From assembly GCA_034522495.1 (NCBI GenBank), contig JAXHLG010000002.1:930001-994000 (forward strand): DNA of 64,000 bases, given 5' to 3'. Position numbers and translations under genes: made by a program. Below are positions 1-8,199 of the stretch, piece after piece (the first letter of the stretch is position 1; each line of letters opens with the position of its first letter). The notes beneath the pieces are model-generated. The model ran no database searches and was not told the DNA's origin. It saw only the letters and a program-made list of their open reading frames with translations. The DNA comes from JAXHLG01 sp034522495. GTDB lineage: Bacteria > Patescibacteriota > Minisyncoccia > Moranbacterales > DUUL01.

Positions 1-1626
1 CCTGTTTTCTCTGAAATCTTGAATGGAATTGGGTTGGTTAATTTCTTCCAGAAAATAGTTTCTGGGATAGTCTTCTGGGTACTCTCGCATCTCTTCCTTT
101 CCAACATCATAAAGGTAATCGTAATCCGGCAGCAATTCTCGCACGGAATGCACTTCATTTCTTATGTAAGAAAATAGGTCATCGTAATCGTTGTGTTTAG
201 CTTCTCGGGAATAATGATGTTTAATGAGATTCTCTTTCCAAGTAAAAAATCCTTCTCCGCCCTCCCACATCAAATAAGCTTTAGGCGACCCCCTGTGAGG
301 CGTCCCCAGAGTAATCAACTGATCCACTTCATAACCATAACTCTTTCCCTGAATGTAGCTCCTGGCCACCAAGCCTCCCATGGAATGGGCCGCCAAATCT
401 ACGTACATCGCCCCGGTTTCTTTTTTCACCTCTTTGATTTTTTCAGACAGCTTGCCGGCTGTCATGACATTGGAATTCCGCCAGTTGTAAGGAAAGGTGA
501 ATAAATTCACTCCTTTTTGATAGCCATTGTCTTGCAGTGAATCAATTAACTCGTCATAGGAATGCAAAATAGGATCCATTACCAAATCATTGCCGATCAT
601 TTCCTCGGCCGAGCCCATAAACCCGGGGATAATAATCAGGGGATCGGCAATCAAGTCCTTAGCCCTGAATCCTTCTATTCCGAGATGCTTCCCCACTACC
701 TTTTTTCCTTGCCCGGAAGGAGAAATGTAGGTATCCTGATGCTCGTCATAATATTGCCAGCTTCGATCAACCAAATCCGGTCCAAACGGAGATCCATACC
801 AATTGTTCTTCAGCAAAAACAGCTCCTCGCACTTTGCCGGATTGTTTTCCCCGCAATCAAAATCAGACCTTATAGCCGCATCCTGCTGGCTGCCCTCAAA
901 ATTGCTATTGATAATTTGAACCAACTCTCCCTGCCTGAAAGAAAAATTGTCTGGATGAATGTTTTTGCCGCTGATGAAAACATCCGTATTTCTATTATCA
1001 AAAAAACGGCAATTTTCCATCAAGAGATTGCCGCCCAGATGATGAATGGGAAACCTCTCTTCTTTTTTAGTTTCTTTTTCTTGAGCCAAAGCTTTGGGGA
1101 CCAGCGGGAAAGACCGCCTAACTTGCTGGCTTGGCTCCGCTTCATACTCATAAACTCCGCCGGCCTTGCTGATTTGAGCATATCTAAGATATCCGCTAAA
1201 ACCCTTCCCTCTATTGCTTCCTTCAAAAATTAGAGAAAAAGCGCTTTTCTCTTGATCGGAAGTGAATTTTATCCAGTCTTTTTCAGTGCCGTTAGCCACC
1301 AGTAATCCTCCGTCTTCAATCAAAATAAAGGGGGCCGGCCGGCCCTCCTCTCTTTTGAATTTAATAGTGGTTCCCTTTTGTATCCTCAATAAAGCTCCCT
1401 CCTTTATCACTACCGCTTCCTCAATCACCTTTTCTCCGCTCCAAACATTGTTCCGTCCTTCTATTTCGATCACTTCCTCGGGCTTGGCAATTCCAGCTCC
1501 CCTCCCGGCTTCCGCTTCCGCCTTTCCAAAATCGCCGACAAGCCCGAAGCAGAATAAGAGACCTAACAACAAAGCAAATAAAAACAATCCCCTCCAAGCG
1601 CTAGCGCTTATTTTTCCGGATAACAT
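1..1626 (-). CDS. Secreted beta-helix plus LCAT/PGAP1-like lipase, C-terminus cut by window edge
   Basis: The open frame runs from ATG at 1626 to base 1 (542 codons, no stop), so the 3' end lies outside the window. Residues 1-38 look like a signal peptide with a long Leu/Phe core. Residues about 60-125 and 200-285 read like a right-handed beta-helix: a KEGALLRIQKGTTIKF strand ladder, then a NNWYGSPFGP closing turn. From about residue 328 an alpha/beta-hydrolase follows. It has an IIIPGFMGS oxyanion segment, nucleophile motif AHSMGG with Ser about 415, and TLGTPHRGS after it, all typical of lecithin:cholesterol acyltransferase or PGAP1-like lipases. The catalytic Asp and His should be beyond the edge. 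It probably acts outside the membrane on lipid or ester substrates. The start overlaps the end of the upstream membrane-protein gene by 26 bases, suggesting co-transcription. Confidence 0.8.
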   Translation of the reverse strand, partial: MLSGKISASAWRGLFLFALLLGLLFCFGLVGDFGKAEAEAGRGAGIAKPEEVIEIEGRNNVWSGEKVIEEAVVIKEGALLRIQKGTTIKFKREEGRPAPFILIEDGGLLVANGTEKDWIKFTSDQEKSAFSLIFEGSNRGKGFSGYLRYAQISKAGGVYEYEAEPSQQVRRSFPLVPKALAQEKETKKEERFPIHHLGGNLLMENCRFFDNRNTDVFISGKNIHPDNFSFRQGELVQIINSNFEGSQQDAAIRSDFDCGENNPAKCEELFLLKNNWYGSPFGPDLVDRSWQYYDEHQDTYISPSGQGKKVVGKHLGIEGFRAKDLIADPLIIIPGFMGSAEEMIGNDLVMDPILHSYDELIDSLQDNGYQKGVNLFTFPYNWRNSNVMTAGKLSEKIKEVKKETGAMYVDLAAHSMGGLVARSYIQGKSYGYEVDQLITLGTPHRGSPKAYLMWEGGEGFFTWKENLIKHHYSREAKHNDYDDLFSYIRNEVHSVRELLPDYDYLYDVGKEEMREYPEDYPRNYFLEEINQPNSIQDFRENR

Positions 1627-1906
1627 TTTTTACAAATAAACCTAAAAGAATTACGAATAATATTAAATTGATTATTGGCCAAATATAAATAGAAAAGTCT
1701 TGAAGCCATCTTAGATCATAAAATCTGAAAACTAATGACCCTATTGCATAAGTCAAATAAACTGACAAATTAGCCAGAGATGAAAAAACAAATAAACTTA
1801 AAATTTTTCTCCTAGAAAAAAAATAAATAAATAAGCCAAAGACGAAAGAAGTAGCCACCATTGTAATCATAATATGCAAATCTTGTTCAGTGTTTCCTCC
1901 AAACAT
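1601..1906 (-). CDS. Small three-helix membrane protein
   Basis: The 101-residue protein has three hydrophobic segments (about residues 12-30, 36-60 and 72-93) and ends with a basic tail (KNVIRKNKR). It starts ATG at 1906 and its last 26 bases overlap the start of the lipase gene, so the two are probably one transcript. I do not recognise a family. A role as a membrane partner or insertion helper of the secreted lipase is only suggested by the coupling. Confidence 0.6.
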   Translation of the reverse strand: MFGGNTEQDLHIMITMVATSFVFGLFIYFFSRRKILSLFVFSSLANLSVYLTYAIGSLVFRFYDLRWLQDFSIYIWPIINLILFVILLGLFVKNVIRKNKR

Positions 1907-2074
1907 ACCTCAACCTTAATTCTTAACTCCCCCAAACTTAACATCTATAAATATTTTATGCAAATGGGCAGTAGCAACTCATTTAAACATACAAACATTT
2001 AAACATGTAATCAAGCCTAAAATTACAATAAAATTAATGAACCGGGCCGGGAAACACGCTCCAGCTGAAAATGA

Positions 2075-2101
2075 TTCAACACACCTTGAAGGTGTGTTGA
2101 A
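2075..2101. repeat. 13-bp-arm palindrome
   Basis: TTCAACACACCTT (2075-2087) and AAGGTGTGTTGAA (2089-2101) are perfect reverse complements around one base. It would form a tight hairpin or cruciform. It shares the AAGGTTCAACCTT-like character of the palindromes at 4248-4283 and 10164-10196. Confidence 0.8.
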
Positions 2102-2159
2102 GGTGCCATCTCAAATTCCCTACAAATAAACCAATCTCCCATTATTATTGACGACCCCT

Positions 2160-2200
2160 GCCAGGTTCAAGCGTCCTCGCTTGCAACCTTCCAGTTCTTC
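2160..2200. repeat. 41-base hairpin repeat, copy 1
   Basis: This 41-base block is present in reverse complement, without mismatch, at 43951-43991. Inside it CAAGCG and CGCTTG form a stem, extended by GGTT/AACC after one bulge on each side. Two identical inverted copies 42 kb apart point to a dispersed REP-like repeat. Confidence 0.8.
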
Positions 2201-2398
2201 AAAAAACTTTCCCCTTAAAAAATCGAACCCCGATAACCGATAACAGAAATGGCTTTCTCTCTTTGCCCACGCTTTTACAATCTTTCAGTGACCAGTGACC
2301 AGTGACTTTCAATCAAACTTAGAACTCAATTTCTTGTTTAAATGATTGTACGATTACTGATCCCCGATGACGGATGGCGGATGACTTTGAAAAAGCGT

Positions 2399-2431
2399 GG
2401 AGGCTGAACCTCCACTGGAGGTTCAGACTCC
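2399..2431. repeat. 15-bp-stem hairpin (one mismatch), copy 1
   Basis: GGAGGCTGAACCTCC, loop ACT, then the complementary arm with one mismatch. The same hairpin with a perfect stem, preceded by the same AAAGCGTG-like context, occurs at 10164-10196. It is a dispersed palindromic repeat, not a terminator, since no T-run follows. Confidence 0.8.
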
Positions 2432-2489
2432 TATTGCCGACAACTTTATCCACTTGCCTTCACTTTCTCCACTTTCCCACTCTTGTGCT

Positions 2490-2550
2490 TGTATGCTTAG
2501 ATGTTTAGATGTTTGTATGTTTGTATGTTTGTATGTTTGTATGTTTAAAT
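2490..2550. repeat. Tandem 8-mer array (GTATGTTT)
   Basis: At least four perfect GTATGTTT units are followed by TTAAATG, preceded by degenerate ATGTTTAG units. On the minus strand the unit reads AAACATAC and the array end reads CATTTAAAC. Its TAA is the stop codon of the AbiEii toxin gene (2545-2547). Related 8-mers recur at 1978, 4132, 4358, 19300, 39625, 43600, 45150, 47400 and 56475. Confidence 0.85.
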
Positions 2551-3351
2551 GAATTGCGCTTCCCACCCCTCCAAATACTCCCCCACATTCAAAATCCACT
2601 TCGCCTTTTCCGGGTGGAAGAGGAAATTTTCTACGTCTTTGACCGCCTGCTTCAAGTCGGAGTCTTCAATAATCTTGCGCAGCTCCCGCGCAAACTCTTT
2701 TTTATCGTCAATCTCATACCCCTTCTCCCGCAAGAGCTTGTAATTGGGCTCCAAGTCTTTCTGCGCCAAAAACCAGACCAAGTCATAGAAATCCCTCCCC
2801 TTCTGGTAAGGCCTGTTGGCCAACGCGACAAATTTCTGGGCAAAAAGGGTTCTCTTGTCATTAAACAACAGGGGAAATCTTTCATTGAAACTGTCCACAA
2901 GAATGGTTTGAGTTTCAATGGACTTTAAAGGAGAGGTGTCAATTTCAAATTTAACAAGCAGTTTTTGGTCTCTGGGGACATTAAACCCGAATTCCCTCAA
3001 AACATCCCTGAATTTTAGATAAAGAATGTAAATATTTTCTGTCTCCCTCACCCTCGTGTCCGTTTTTAATCCAAAGGACTTCAATTTATCCCGAATTTCC
3101 CTATCAAACTCCTCAACGCTAAAATTTTTCCCATCCAACAAATCAAAATCCAAATCCTCGGAAAATCTATCAATCCCAAACCCAAAACGCAACGCGGTGC
3201 CGCCCAGAAAAGAAAGACTGTCATTGAACCCGCTCACGGAAAGCGCCTGCAGGGTCTGCATCTGCAAATACTCTCTCAAAATCTCTTTCTTGCGGAAAGG
3301 AATACCCCTTTCCTTGCAGTGTTTTTGAAAAAAATTATTGCTTGGCAGCAT
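2545..3351 (-). CDS. AbiEii-type nucleotidyltransferase toxin (AbiE pair 1)
   Basis: The 268-residue protein has the AbiEii/AbiGii nucleotidyltransferase signature: FLGGTALRFGFG followed by DRFSEDLDFDLLD near residues 48-73. These are the GGT..R and DRFSxDLDF motifs that bind NTP and metal. Downstream, KFVALANRPYQKGRDFYDL matches the conserved K..A...R....RD.YDL block. Family members poison cells by modifying tRNA 3' ends and are held in check by the cognate AbiEi protein. It overlaps the upstream antitoxin gene (3335-3964) by 17 bases, the usual antitoxin-then-toxin order. Its stop codon lies inside the adjoining 8-mer array. Confidence 0.9.
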   Translation of the reverse strand: MLPSNNFFQKHCKERGIPFRKKEILREYLQMQTLQALSVSGFNDSLSFLGGTALRFGFGIDRFSEDLDFDLLDGKNFSVEEFDREIRDKLKSFGLKTDTRVRETENIYILYLKFRDVLREFGFNVPRDQKLLVKFEIDTSPLKSIETQTILVDSFNERFPLLFNDKRTLFAQKFVALANRPYQKGRDFYDLVWFLAQKDLEPNYKLLREKGYEIDDKKEFARELRKIIEDSDLKQAVKDVENFLFHPEKAKWILNVGEYLEGWEAQFI

Positions 3352-3964
3352 AAAATTTAATAAATTGATTAGTCAAAAAAGCGGCCTTCTTGCTCTGGAA
3401 GGCTTTGGCAAACTTCAAAAGCCTGCCCTTGTTGTAATTAAATTCTTCATTGAATCTATAGCTTTCAAAATTTTCCCGAGTCCCGTCCATCCTGCTTTGG
3501 TTGAGATAAAAAAAGTCAACCAGAGCCTTTTCCGGAAGCGCGTAATAATAGGAAACGCCTTTCTCCTGTCTAATTTCAAATCCGAGAAAAGCCGAGCCCT
3601 TGATTTTCTGGAAACTGAACCTGCCAAAATAATCAACGTCAAAGTTTTTGGTTTTTCTGCAAGTCACGCAAGTCACGCTAAATACAGCCTCGGGAATAAT
3701 ATCGTAATCGCCCAAAACCTTCTCAAGGCTGACGTAGGAAGGAAAATAAAGTTTGGTTGCCAACACAGAAGGATCAACCTGGCTCTTCATTTCCCCTAAA
3801 AGATATAGGCCTTTGCGAATCTTCAATAAATAGCCCTTCCTTTCCCAATTTTTCAAATTATTCAAAAGCGACCGGCTGTATTCCTCCGGCACAATAAGCC
3901 GCAAATCACTGGTTTTGAAAAGCGGGTAATCCCTAACAGCCTCTTTAAAGTCAATAAAATTCAT
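3335..3964 (-). CDS. AbiEi-type antitoxin/transcriptional regulator (AbiE pair 1)
   Basis: The 209-residue protein starts with a winged-helix-like domain (residues about 1-60: LLNNLKNWERKGYLLKIRKG) and continues into the conserved AbiEi block PSYVSLEKVLGDYDIIPEAV. The C-terminal part carries ALPEKALVDFFY, also typical. AbiEi proteins neutralise the AbiEii toxin and repress their own promoter through inverted repeats. A matching candidate operator lies right upstream (3973-3990). It overlaps the toxin gene. Confidence 0.88.
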   Translation of the reverse strand: MNFIDFKEAVRDYPLFKTSDLRLIVPEEYSRSLLNNLKNWERKGYLLKIRKGLYLLGEMKSQVDPSVLATKLYFPSYVSLEKVLGDYDIIPEAVFSVTCVTCRKTKNFDVDYFGRFSFQKIKGSAFLGFEIRQEKGVSYYYALPEKALVDFFYLNQSRMDGTRENFESYRFNEEFNYNKGRLLKFAKAFQSKKAAFLTNQFIKFYAAKQ

Positions 3965-3972
3965 TTCTTAAT

Positions 3973-3990
3973 TTCATAAATTATTATGAA
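3973..3990. promoter_or_regulatory. Candidate AbiEi operator
   Basis: TTCATAA and TTATGAA form 7-bp inverted arms with a 4-base spacer, 9 bases upstream of the AbiEi start codon. More AT-rich half sites (ATTATGGAAACATAAT) follow. Position and symmetry fit an autoregulatory operator as known for AbiEi; this is inference. Confidence 0.45.
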
Positions 3991-4573
3991 TTATGGAAAC
4001 ATAATAACTCAATTGCCCGCCTCCGTCAAGAGTTTTCGGCTTTGCTTTCGGCTTTGCTTTCGCCCTTACCAAACATTAACATTTTTTAAGATTACCGGCA
4101 AACGAAAAATAATATGAAAGCATAATTCATTTAAACATACGAACATCTAAACATGTAATCCAGATTGAAGTTCCAATACGATCAATGAACCGGGCCGGGA
4201 GGCCCGCTCCAGCAAAAAGTTGAAAGTTGCGAACATCCTTACGCGCGAAGGTTCAACCTTCGGCCCGCCGAAGGTTGAACCTTGCCCCCCCCCTTGCCCC
4301 CGCAATCACAATAAAAAGATAACCGATCGCCTATCAACCGATAAATAATTTCTGTTTATATGTTTGCATGTTTAAATGTTTAAATGAAATTGACCAGTGA
4401 CTAGTGACTTTCAATCAAACATAGAACTCAGAACTCAACGAACTTAGAACTTAAGTGCTTAGAACATAGAACTTTACAAACTCAGAACTTAAGTGCTTAG
4501 AACTTAGAACTTTATAAACTTAGAACTAGAGTAACTTTTCTTCCTATCAATTTTATGTTAAAATCTTTTTGTC
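3991..4573. repeat. Gene-free stretch with 8-mers, long palindrome and TTAGAAC/GTGAC 7-mers
   Basis: No gene seen. Contents are a short direct repeat of TTTCGGCTTTGC (about 4027-4055), 8-mers (about 4132-4160 and 4358-4385), the ACCGGGCCGGGA motif (about 4188), the palindrome at 4248-4283, GTGAC units (about 4391-4408) and TTAGAAC-type units (about 4424-4528) that end just upstream of the secreted SpoIID-like gene. A possible promoter for that gene must lie in or after this array. Confidence 0.7.
4248..4283. repeat. 16-17 bp perfect-stem palindrome
   Basis: AAGGTTCAACCTTCGG (4248-4263) and CCGAAGGTTGAACCTT (4268-4283) are exact reverse complements with the 4-base centre CCCG. A C-run follows, not a T-run, so it is a repeat element, not a terminator. 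Confidence 0.85.
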
Positions 4574-6457
4574 ATGAGAAACAAATATCTAAAAACAATA
4601 ATTTTAACGGCAGCCGCTTTCGCGCTTTTCTCTTTTCCGGCACAGGCCGCCAACTACAAATACGAGAGAGTGGCTTTTTACCCTTTCTCAAGCTCCGGCA
4701 GCGACCGGGTGCCGGTTTATCGTTTTTGGAACAGAAAAACCGGAGATCATTTCTACACCACCAAGGACGCGGAAAAGAAAAAAGTTATCAACAACTACGA
4801 CCCCTACAAATACGAAAGCGTGGCTTTCTACGGCTACGCTTCCGCCAAGAATGGCTCCAAGCCCGTTTACCGCTTCTACAACTCCAAGACCGGAGATCAC
4901 TTTTACACCATCTCTGAAAGCGAAAAAAACCGCATTATCAGCAACTTCCCCAACTACGACTACGAAGGTATCAAGTTCTACGCCTACTCCTCAAAGCAGT
5001 CCGGCGCCGCGGCAGTTTATCGCTTCTGGAACTTGAAAACCGGCGACCATTTCTACACCACCTCTGAGAGCGAAAAAGACCGCATCATCAACAATCTGGA
5101 CAACTACAAATACGAAAACATCGCTTTCTACGCCTACCCATCTTCCGGCTCTTCCAAAAAACCGGTTTATCGCTTCAACAACACTTACAACGGCGATCAC
5201 TTCTACACCATCAGCAAATCCGAAGAACAGCACGTGGCCAACAACTTGAAAAACTACGAATACGAAGGAATCAAGTTCTACGCCTATCAATCAAAAACAG
5301 GCAGCGCCGAGCCGGTGTATCGCTTCTACCACACAGGCAACGGCGATCACTTCTACACCATCTCCGAGAGCGAGAAGAGCAACATCCAAGCCAATTACCA
5401 AAAATATAAATATGAGGGCGCGGCTTTCTACGCTCATTCTTCCGCTCAAGATTCGACCGCCGCCGCCCACCGCTTCTGGGATTCCGGCTCCGGCGACCAT
5501 TTCTACACCATCGACGAGCAGAAAAAAGCCCGCCTTGAAGCAATTTATGCCGAAACCTCCCTCGGCCCGGAAATCAAAGTCGGGCTCTGGTACTATACCG
5601 AAGACAGCCTCCAAGAAACTCCGTTCAAAATCAAGGCCAACAAGGATTACAAAATCAAAAACCACAACGGAACCACCGTGGCCAGGGTCAACGCCGATGA
5701 AAAAACAAGAGTGACTTACGCCAGCGACGGCAAGTTAAAAATCTACGAATCCACAAAAGAAACTCTCTCCGAGGAAGTCGTCTATTTCGAAGCCGCCGAC
5801 GGCAACAATTCCTCCATGATCTTCGACGTTTACAAGCCCGACTCCCCCTACGACCAATACCGAGGCAAAATAGAACTGCGATACAACGACACCAACGAGC
5901 AAATCTGGGTCATCAACGCTCTTCCGCTAGAGCAATACGTCTGGGGAGACGGGGAGCTCCGGGGAACCGGCGACATGAACCACAACCGCGTCATGGTAAC
6001 CTCTTTCAGAACCTACGGCTATTGGAAAATTCTCTACAGCACCAAATACGCTGTTGAAGGATTCGACGTCAACGCCACCCCCGGCAACCAGCTCTATAAA
6101 GGCTATGACTACGAAAAAGATCACGCCAGGGTCAAACAAGCCGCTGAAGACACCCAGGGGAGAATTGTCAAACACGATGGCGATGTGGCTCTCACACCTT
6201 ACAGCTCCTGGACAGATGGAAGAACCAGAAGCTTTGAAGAAAGATGGGGATCAACGGCCTATCCTTGGTGTCAATCCGTCAAAGACCCCTATGGAAAACA
6301 TCCGACTATGTCAACTCAAGAACTGGTAGACGCCGGCAACCATATGGTCGGTCTCTCCGCCCACGGTTCGCTGGAACTGGCCGGCGAAGAAGGCTGGGAT
6401 TGGCAAAAAATCCTCAATTACTATTTCACGAACATTGATATAACAAAAGTTTACTAG
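4574..6457 (+). CDS. Secreted protein: six DUF5648-like repeats plus SpoIID/LytB domain
   Basis: The 627-residue protein begins with a signal peptide (residues 1-25, ending PAQA). Residues about 27-325 are six repeats of about 50 residues, each with Y-x-YE-x-x-x-FY, VYRFWN and GDHFYT(T/I)xESEK, as in the DUF5648 repeat thought to bind surfaces or sugars. From about residue 415 the chain turns into a SpoIID/LytB-like domain: YRGKIELR, INALPLEQYVWG, QAAEDTQGRIVKHDG, then YPWCQSVKDPYG. SpoIID proteins act on peptidoglycan glycan strands. The likely job is cell-wall remodelling or attachment outside the membrane. The stop codon TAG (6455-6457) merges into the first unit of the following AGTTCTA array. 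Confidence 0.85.
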   Translation: MRNKYLKTIILTAAAFALFSFPAQAANYKYERVAFYPFSSSGSDRVPVYRFWNRKTGDHFYTTKDAEKKKVINNYDPYKYESVAFYGYASAKNGSKPVYRFYNSKTGDHFYTISESEKNRIISNFPNYDYEGIKFYAYSSKQSGAAAVYRFWNLKTGDHFYTTSESEKDRIINNLDNYKYENIAFYAYPSSGSSKKPVYRFNNTYNGDHFYTISKSEEQHVANNLKNYEYEGIKFYAYQSKTGSAEPVYRFYHTGNGDHFYTISESEKSNIQANYQKYKYEGAAFYAHSSAQDSTAAAHRFWDSGSGDHFYTIDEQKKARLEAIYAETSLGPEIKVGLWYYTEDSLQETPFKIKANKDYKIKNHNGTTVARVNADEKTRVTYASDGKLKIYESTKETLSEEVVYFEAADGNNSSMIFDVYKPDSPYDQYRGKIELRYNDTNEQIWVINALPLEQYVWGDGELRGTGDMNHNRVMVTSFRTYGYWKILYSTKYAVEGFDVNATPGNQLYKGYDYEKDHARVKQAAEDTQGRIVKHDGDVALTPYSSWTDGRTRSFEERWGSTAYPWCQSVKDPYGKHPTMSTQELVDAGNHMVGLSAHGSLELAGEEGWDWQKILNYYFTNIDITKVY

Positions 6458-6540
6458 TTCTAAGTTCTAAGTTTATTGAGTTCTAAGTTCTAAGTATATT
6501 GAGTTCTAAGTTTATTGAGTTCTAAGTTCTAAGTTGAAAG
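6456..6540. repeat. Inverted-repeat left arm of S23 unit 1 (AGTTCTA array)
   Basis: Tandem AGTTCTA units with TTTATTG linkers lead directly into the S23 gene. Bases 6456-6489 are the reverse complement of 6958-6991 with 33 of 34 matches, so the S23 gene lies between inverted arms. Confidence 0.85.
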
Positions 6541-6541
6541 T

Positions 6542-6895
6542 ATGGCTAGATTTGAGAAATTTGAGGATATCGAAGCTTGGCAGAGGGCAAGAAAATTAAC
6601 TTGTGAGATTTATAAAGAATTCAAGCACAACAGAGACTTTTCGTTTAAAGACCAAATCCAGCGGGCAACTTTGTCAATCGGAAACAATATTGCGGAAGGG
6701 TTTGAAAGAAAAGGCAACAAAGAATTCTGCAAATTCCTTTTCATATCCAAAGGATCTTGCAGCGAAGTTAGATCAATGCTTTATTCGGCCTTAGATCTCG
6801 GCTACATCAATGAAGATAAATTCCGGGAATTATACAAAGAAACCGTTGAAATCTCCAAAATGCTCTCCGGCCTCATCAAAAAACTCCGATCTTAG
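6542..6895 (+). CDS. Four-helix bundle protein, S23/IVP family (copy 1)
   Basis: The 117-residue protein carries the S23 family layout: FEDIEAWQRARKLTCEIYKE at the N-terminus, FKDQIQRATLSIGNNIAEGF in the second helix, then SEVRSMLYSALDLGY. The family is known from ORFs inside 23S rRNA intervening sequences and from diversity-generating-retroelement accessory proteins. It forms basic four-helix bundles that bind nucleic acid. This copy is the most diverged of the four in the window. It lies between inverted AGTTCTA/TTAGAAC arrays, and its stop codon TAG (6893-6895) is the TAG of the first TTAGAAC unit. A 57-base exact copy of its 5' end occurs at 13933. Function here is unknown. Confidence 0.88.
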   Translation: MARFEKFEDIEAWQRARKLTCEIYKEFKHNRDFSFKDQIQRATLSIGNNIAEGFERKGNKEFCKFLFISKGSCSEVRSMLYSALDLGYINEDKFRELYKETVEISKMLSGLIKKLRS

Positions 6896-7010
6896 AACTC
6901 AAGCGCTTAGAACTTAGAACTTTATAAACTTAGAACTTAGATACTTAGAACTAATGCAACTTAGAACTCAACAAACTTAGAACTTAGAACTTTATAATGC
7001 TTAATTTGAT
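6892..7010. repeat. Inverted-repeat right arm of S23 unit 1 (TTAGAAC array)
   Basis: TTAGAAC units with linkers such as TTTATAAAC and TCAACAAAC. It starts with the stop codon of the S23 gene and holds the arm 6958-6991 complementary to 6456-6489. Confidence 0.85.
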
Positions 7011-7021
7011 ATAAAACCGTA

Positions 7022-8173
7022 CTAGCAATTTATTTCAAATTTCATTTTCCTGATCATTGTTCGTTCTTTCTTGTATTCTGAATAAATTATCAATTCCTCT
7101 TTATCAAGATACCATTCAGCGAATACAAATTGATGGGTATATTTTTCCGGAACGGCAACTTGTTCATTCATAATAGTAAAAAATGCATTGCCTTTTTCTT
7201 CAAAAGATTCAGCGAAACGGACAAAACAGATTTTCTTGTTTTTAACTGTCTCTAATCTGTTGATTTTAATTTGATGCTTCTTTTCAAGAAAATTGCATAA
7301 TTGATAATTGTTTATGATAAAATTGGAATACTTGAATCGGAACAGTTCTTTTCCTTCAGCATTAAATCTATCGCATTCATTGTCAATCTGATTTAAATCT
7401 TTGAAATGGTTTCTTTTCCAGACTTTTTCATTGAAAACTCTGTTGTGGCCTTCAACGTGAGGATTATTCCAAGGTTTTGACGGAGCTCCAAACAACGGAG
7501 TAACACCGAGGTTCAAGAGGAAGATCACAAATTTTCCCAATGATCTCTTGCCACTCGCTGTTCCTCTGAATTGCAGCCCGTTATCCATACGGAATACATC
7601 GGGGATGGGATAAATCTGCCATTGCAGATAAAGCTTTTCTATCGCATATACAGCCTTTTCCGCCGGCAGTCTGGCTATTTCATACAGCTTGAAGGGAAAG
7701 TAGTAGCTGGTAGAAAGTATGTTCACAGGCTCGGATCTCCCGCTAATATATTTCTTTCCGATAAAATCTCCGGATTGGTGGATATGTCCCAAACTCTTGA
7801 TCGATCTTGACGGAAAAAGCAAATATTCCGCTCCGCCCTTTTTTCTCTTTTTCGGCTTCCTGGTTTGAAGATTATTTCTCCTGATTGTTTCTTTGATAAA
7901 CCAATCCGATGGCAGCTCTTCGCAGGGATAATTATTGGCATAATCCATTTGCAGGTATTCGCTGCCGATGAAGTAACTCTTTTCCAATATTCTATCTTCC
8001 CTGAGCTGGCAGATTTTTTCCCCGACTCGCTTGTCCGTGTATTTCCTTGCTTTGTCCTTTTTCCAACCTCTCTTGTCTTGATACTTGTCCTGCTTGAGCC
8101 ATTCTATAATAGTTGCTTTTCTTATTCCCAGTTCTTTGCTTATTTGAATCTTGCTTTTTCCTTCCCGGGACAT
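7022..8173 (-). CDS. DDE integrase-type transposase, start probably reached by -1 slippage
   Basis: The 383-residue frame opens with a helix-turn-helix (GKSKIQISKELGIRKATIIEWL, residues about 5-27). It then has an RNase-H-fold integrase core: HQSGDFIG supplies a candidate first Asp, FRMDNGLQFRG the second, PHVEGHNRVFNEKVW the Glu, with 43 residues between the last two. The annotated ATG at 8173 cuts into the HTH. An upstream frame from ATG 8217 (MKKNEAKK) reaches an A8 run (plus-strand T8 at 8192-8199). A -1 shift there joins it as KFQQAHKMSREG, which completes the HTH. So the full protein is probably about 397 residues by frameshifting, or the gene is mutated by one base. It lies between TTAGAAC arrays. 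Confidence 0.75.
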   Translation of the reverse strand: MSREGKSKIQISKELGIRKATIIEWLKQDKYQDKRGWKKDKARKYTDKRVGEKICQLREDRILEKSYFIGSEYLQMDYANNYPCEELPSDWFIKETIRRNNLQTRKPKKRKKGGAEYLLFPSRSIKSLGHIHQSGDFIGKKYISGRSEPVNILSTSYYFPFKLYEIARLPAEKAVYAIEKLYLQWQIYPIPDVFRMDNGLQFRGTASGKRSLGKFVIFLLNLGVTPLFGAPSKPWNNPHVEGHNRVFNEKVWKRNHFKDLNQIDNECDRFNAEGKELFRFKYSNFIINNYQLCNFLEKKHQIKINRLETVKNKKICFVRFAESFEEKGNAFFTIMNEQVAVPEKYTHQFVFAEWYLDKEELIIYSEYKKERTMIRKMKFEINC

Positions 8174-8191
8174 CTTATGGGCTTGCTGAAA

Positions 8192-8199
8192 TTTTTTTT
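8192..8199 (-). promoter_or_regulatory. A8 slippery run, candidate -1 frameshift site of the transposase
   Basis: Read on the minus strand, GCT is followed by eight A and TTTCAG. Reading from ATG 8217, a one-base backward slip on the A-run joins the 5' frame to the main frame. A-runs of this kind are the usual frameshift sites of insertion-sequence transposases. Confidence 0.5.

Larger units (their letters stand above)
1907..2544. repeat. Gene-free stretch built of 8-mer and 7-mer arrays and palindromes
   Basis: No convincing gene lies here. It holds 8-mers of the CATTTAAA type (about 1978-2008), a 13-bp-arm palindrome (2075-2101), a hairpin block at 2160-2200 that recurs inverted at 43951-43991, GTGAC 7-mers (about 2288-2311), GATGAC 7-mers (about 2358-2391), the hairpin at 2399-2431, and GTATGTTT 8-mers from about 2490 to the stop codon of the next gene. 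Parts of the block (8-mers, an ACCGGGCCGGGA motif, then GTGAC units) recur in the same order at about 4125-4420 on the other side of the AbiE operon. Confidence 0.75.

Noticed and set aside
193..1639. Several plus-strand open frames opposite the lipase gene
   Set aside because: They lie antisense to a long minus-strand frame with a signal peptide and clear lipase motifs that runs off the window edge. They have no recognisable domain.
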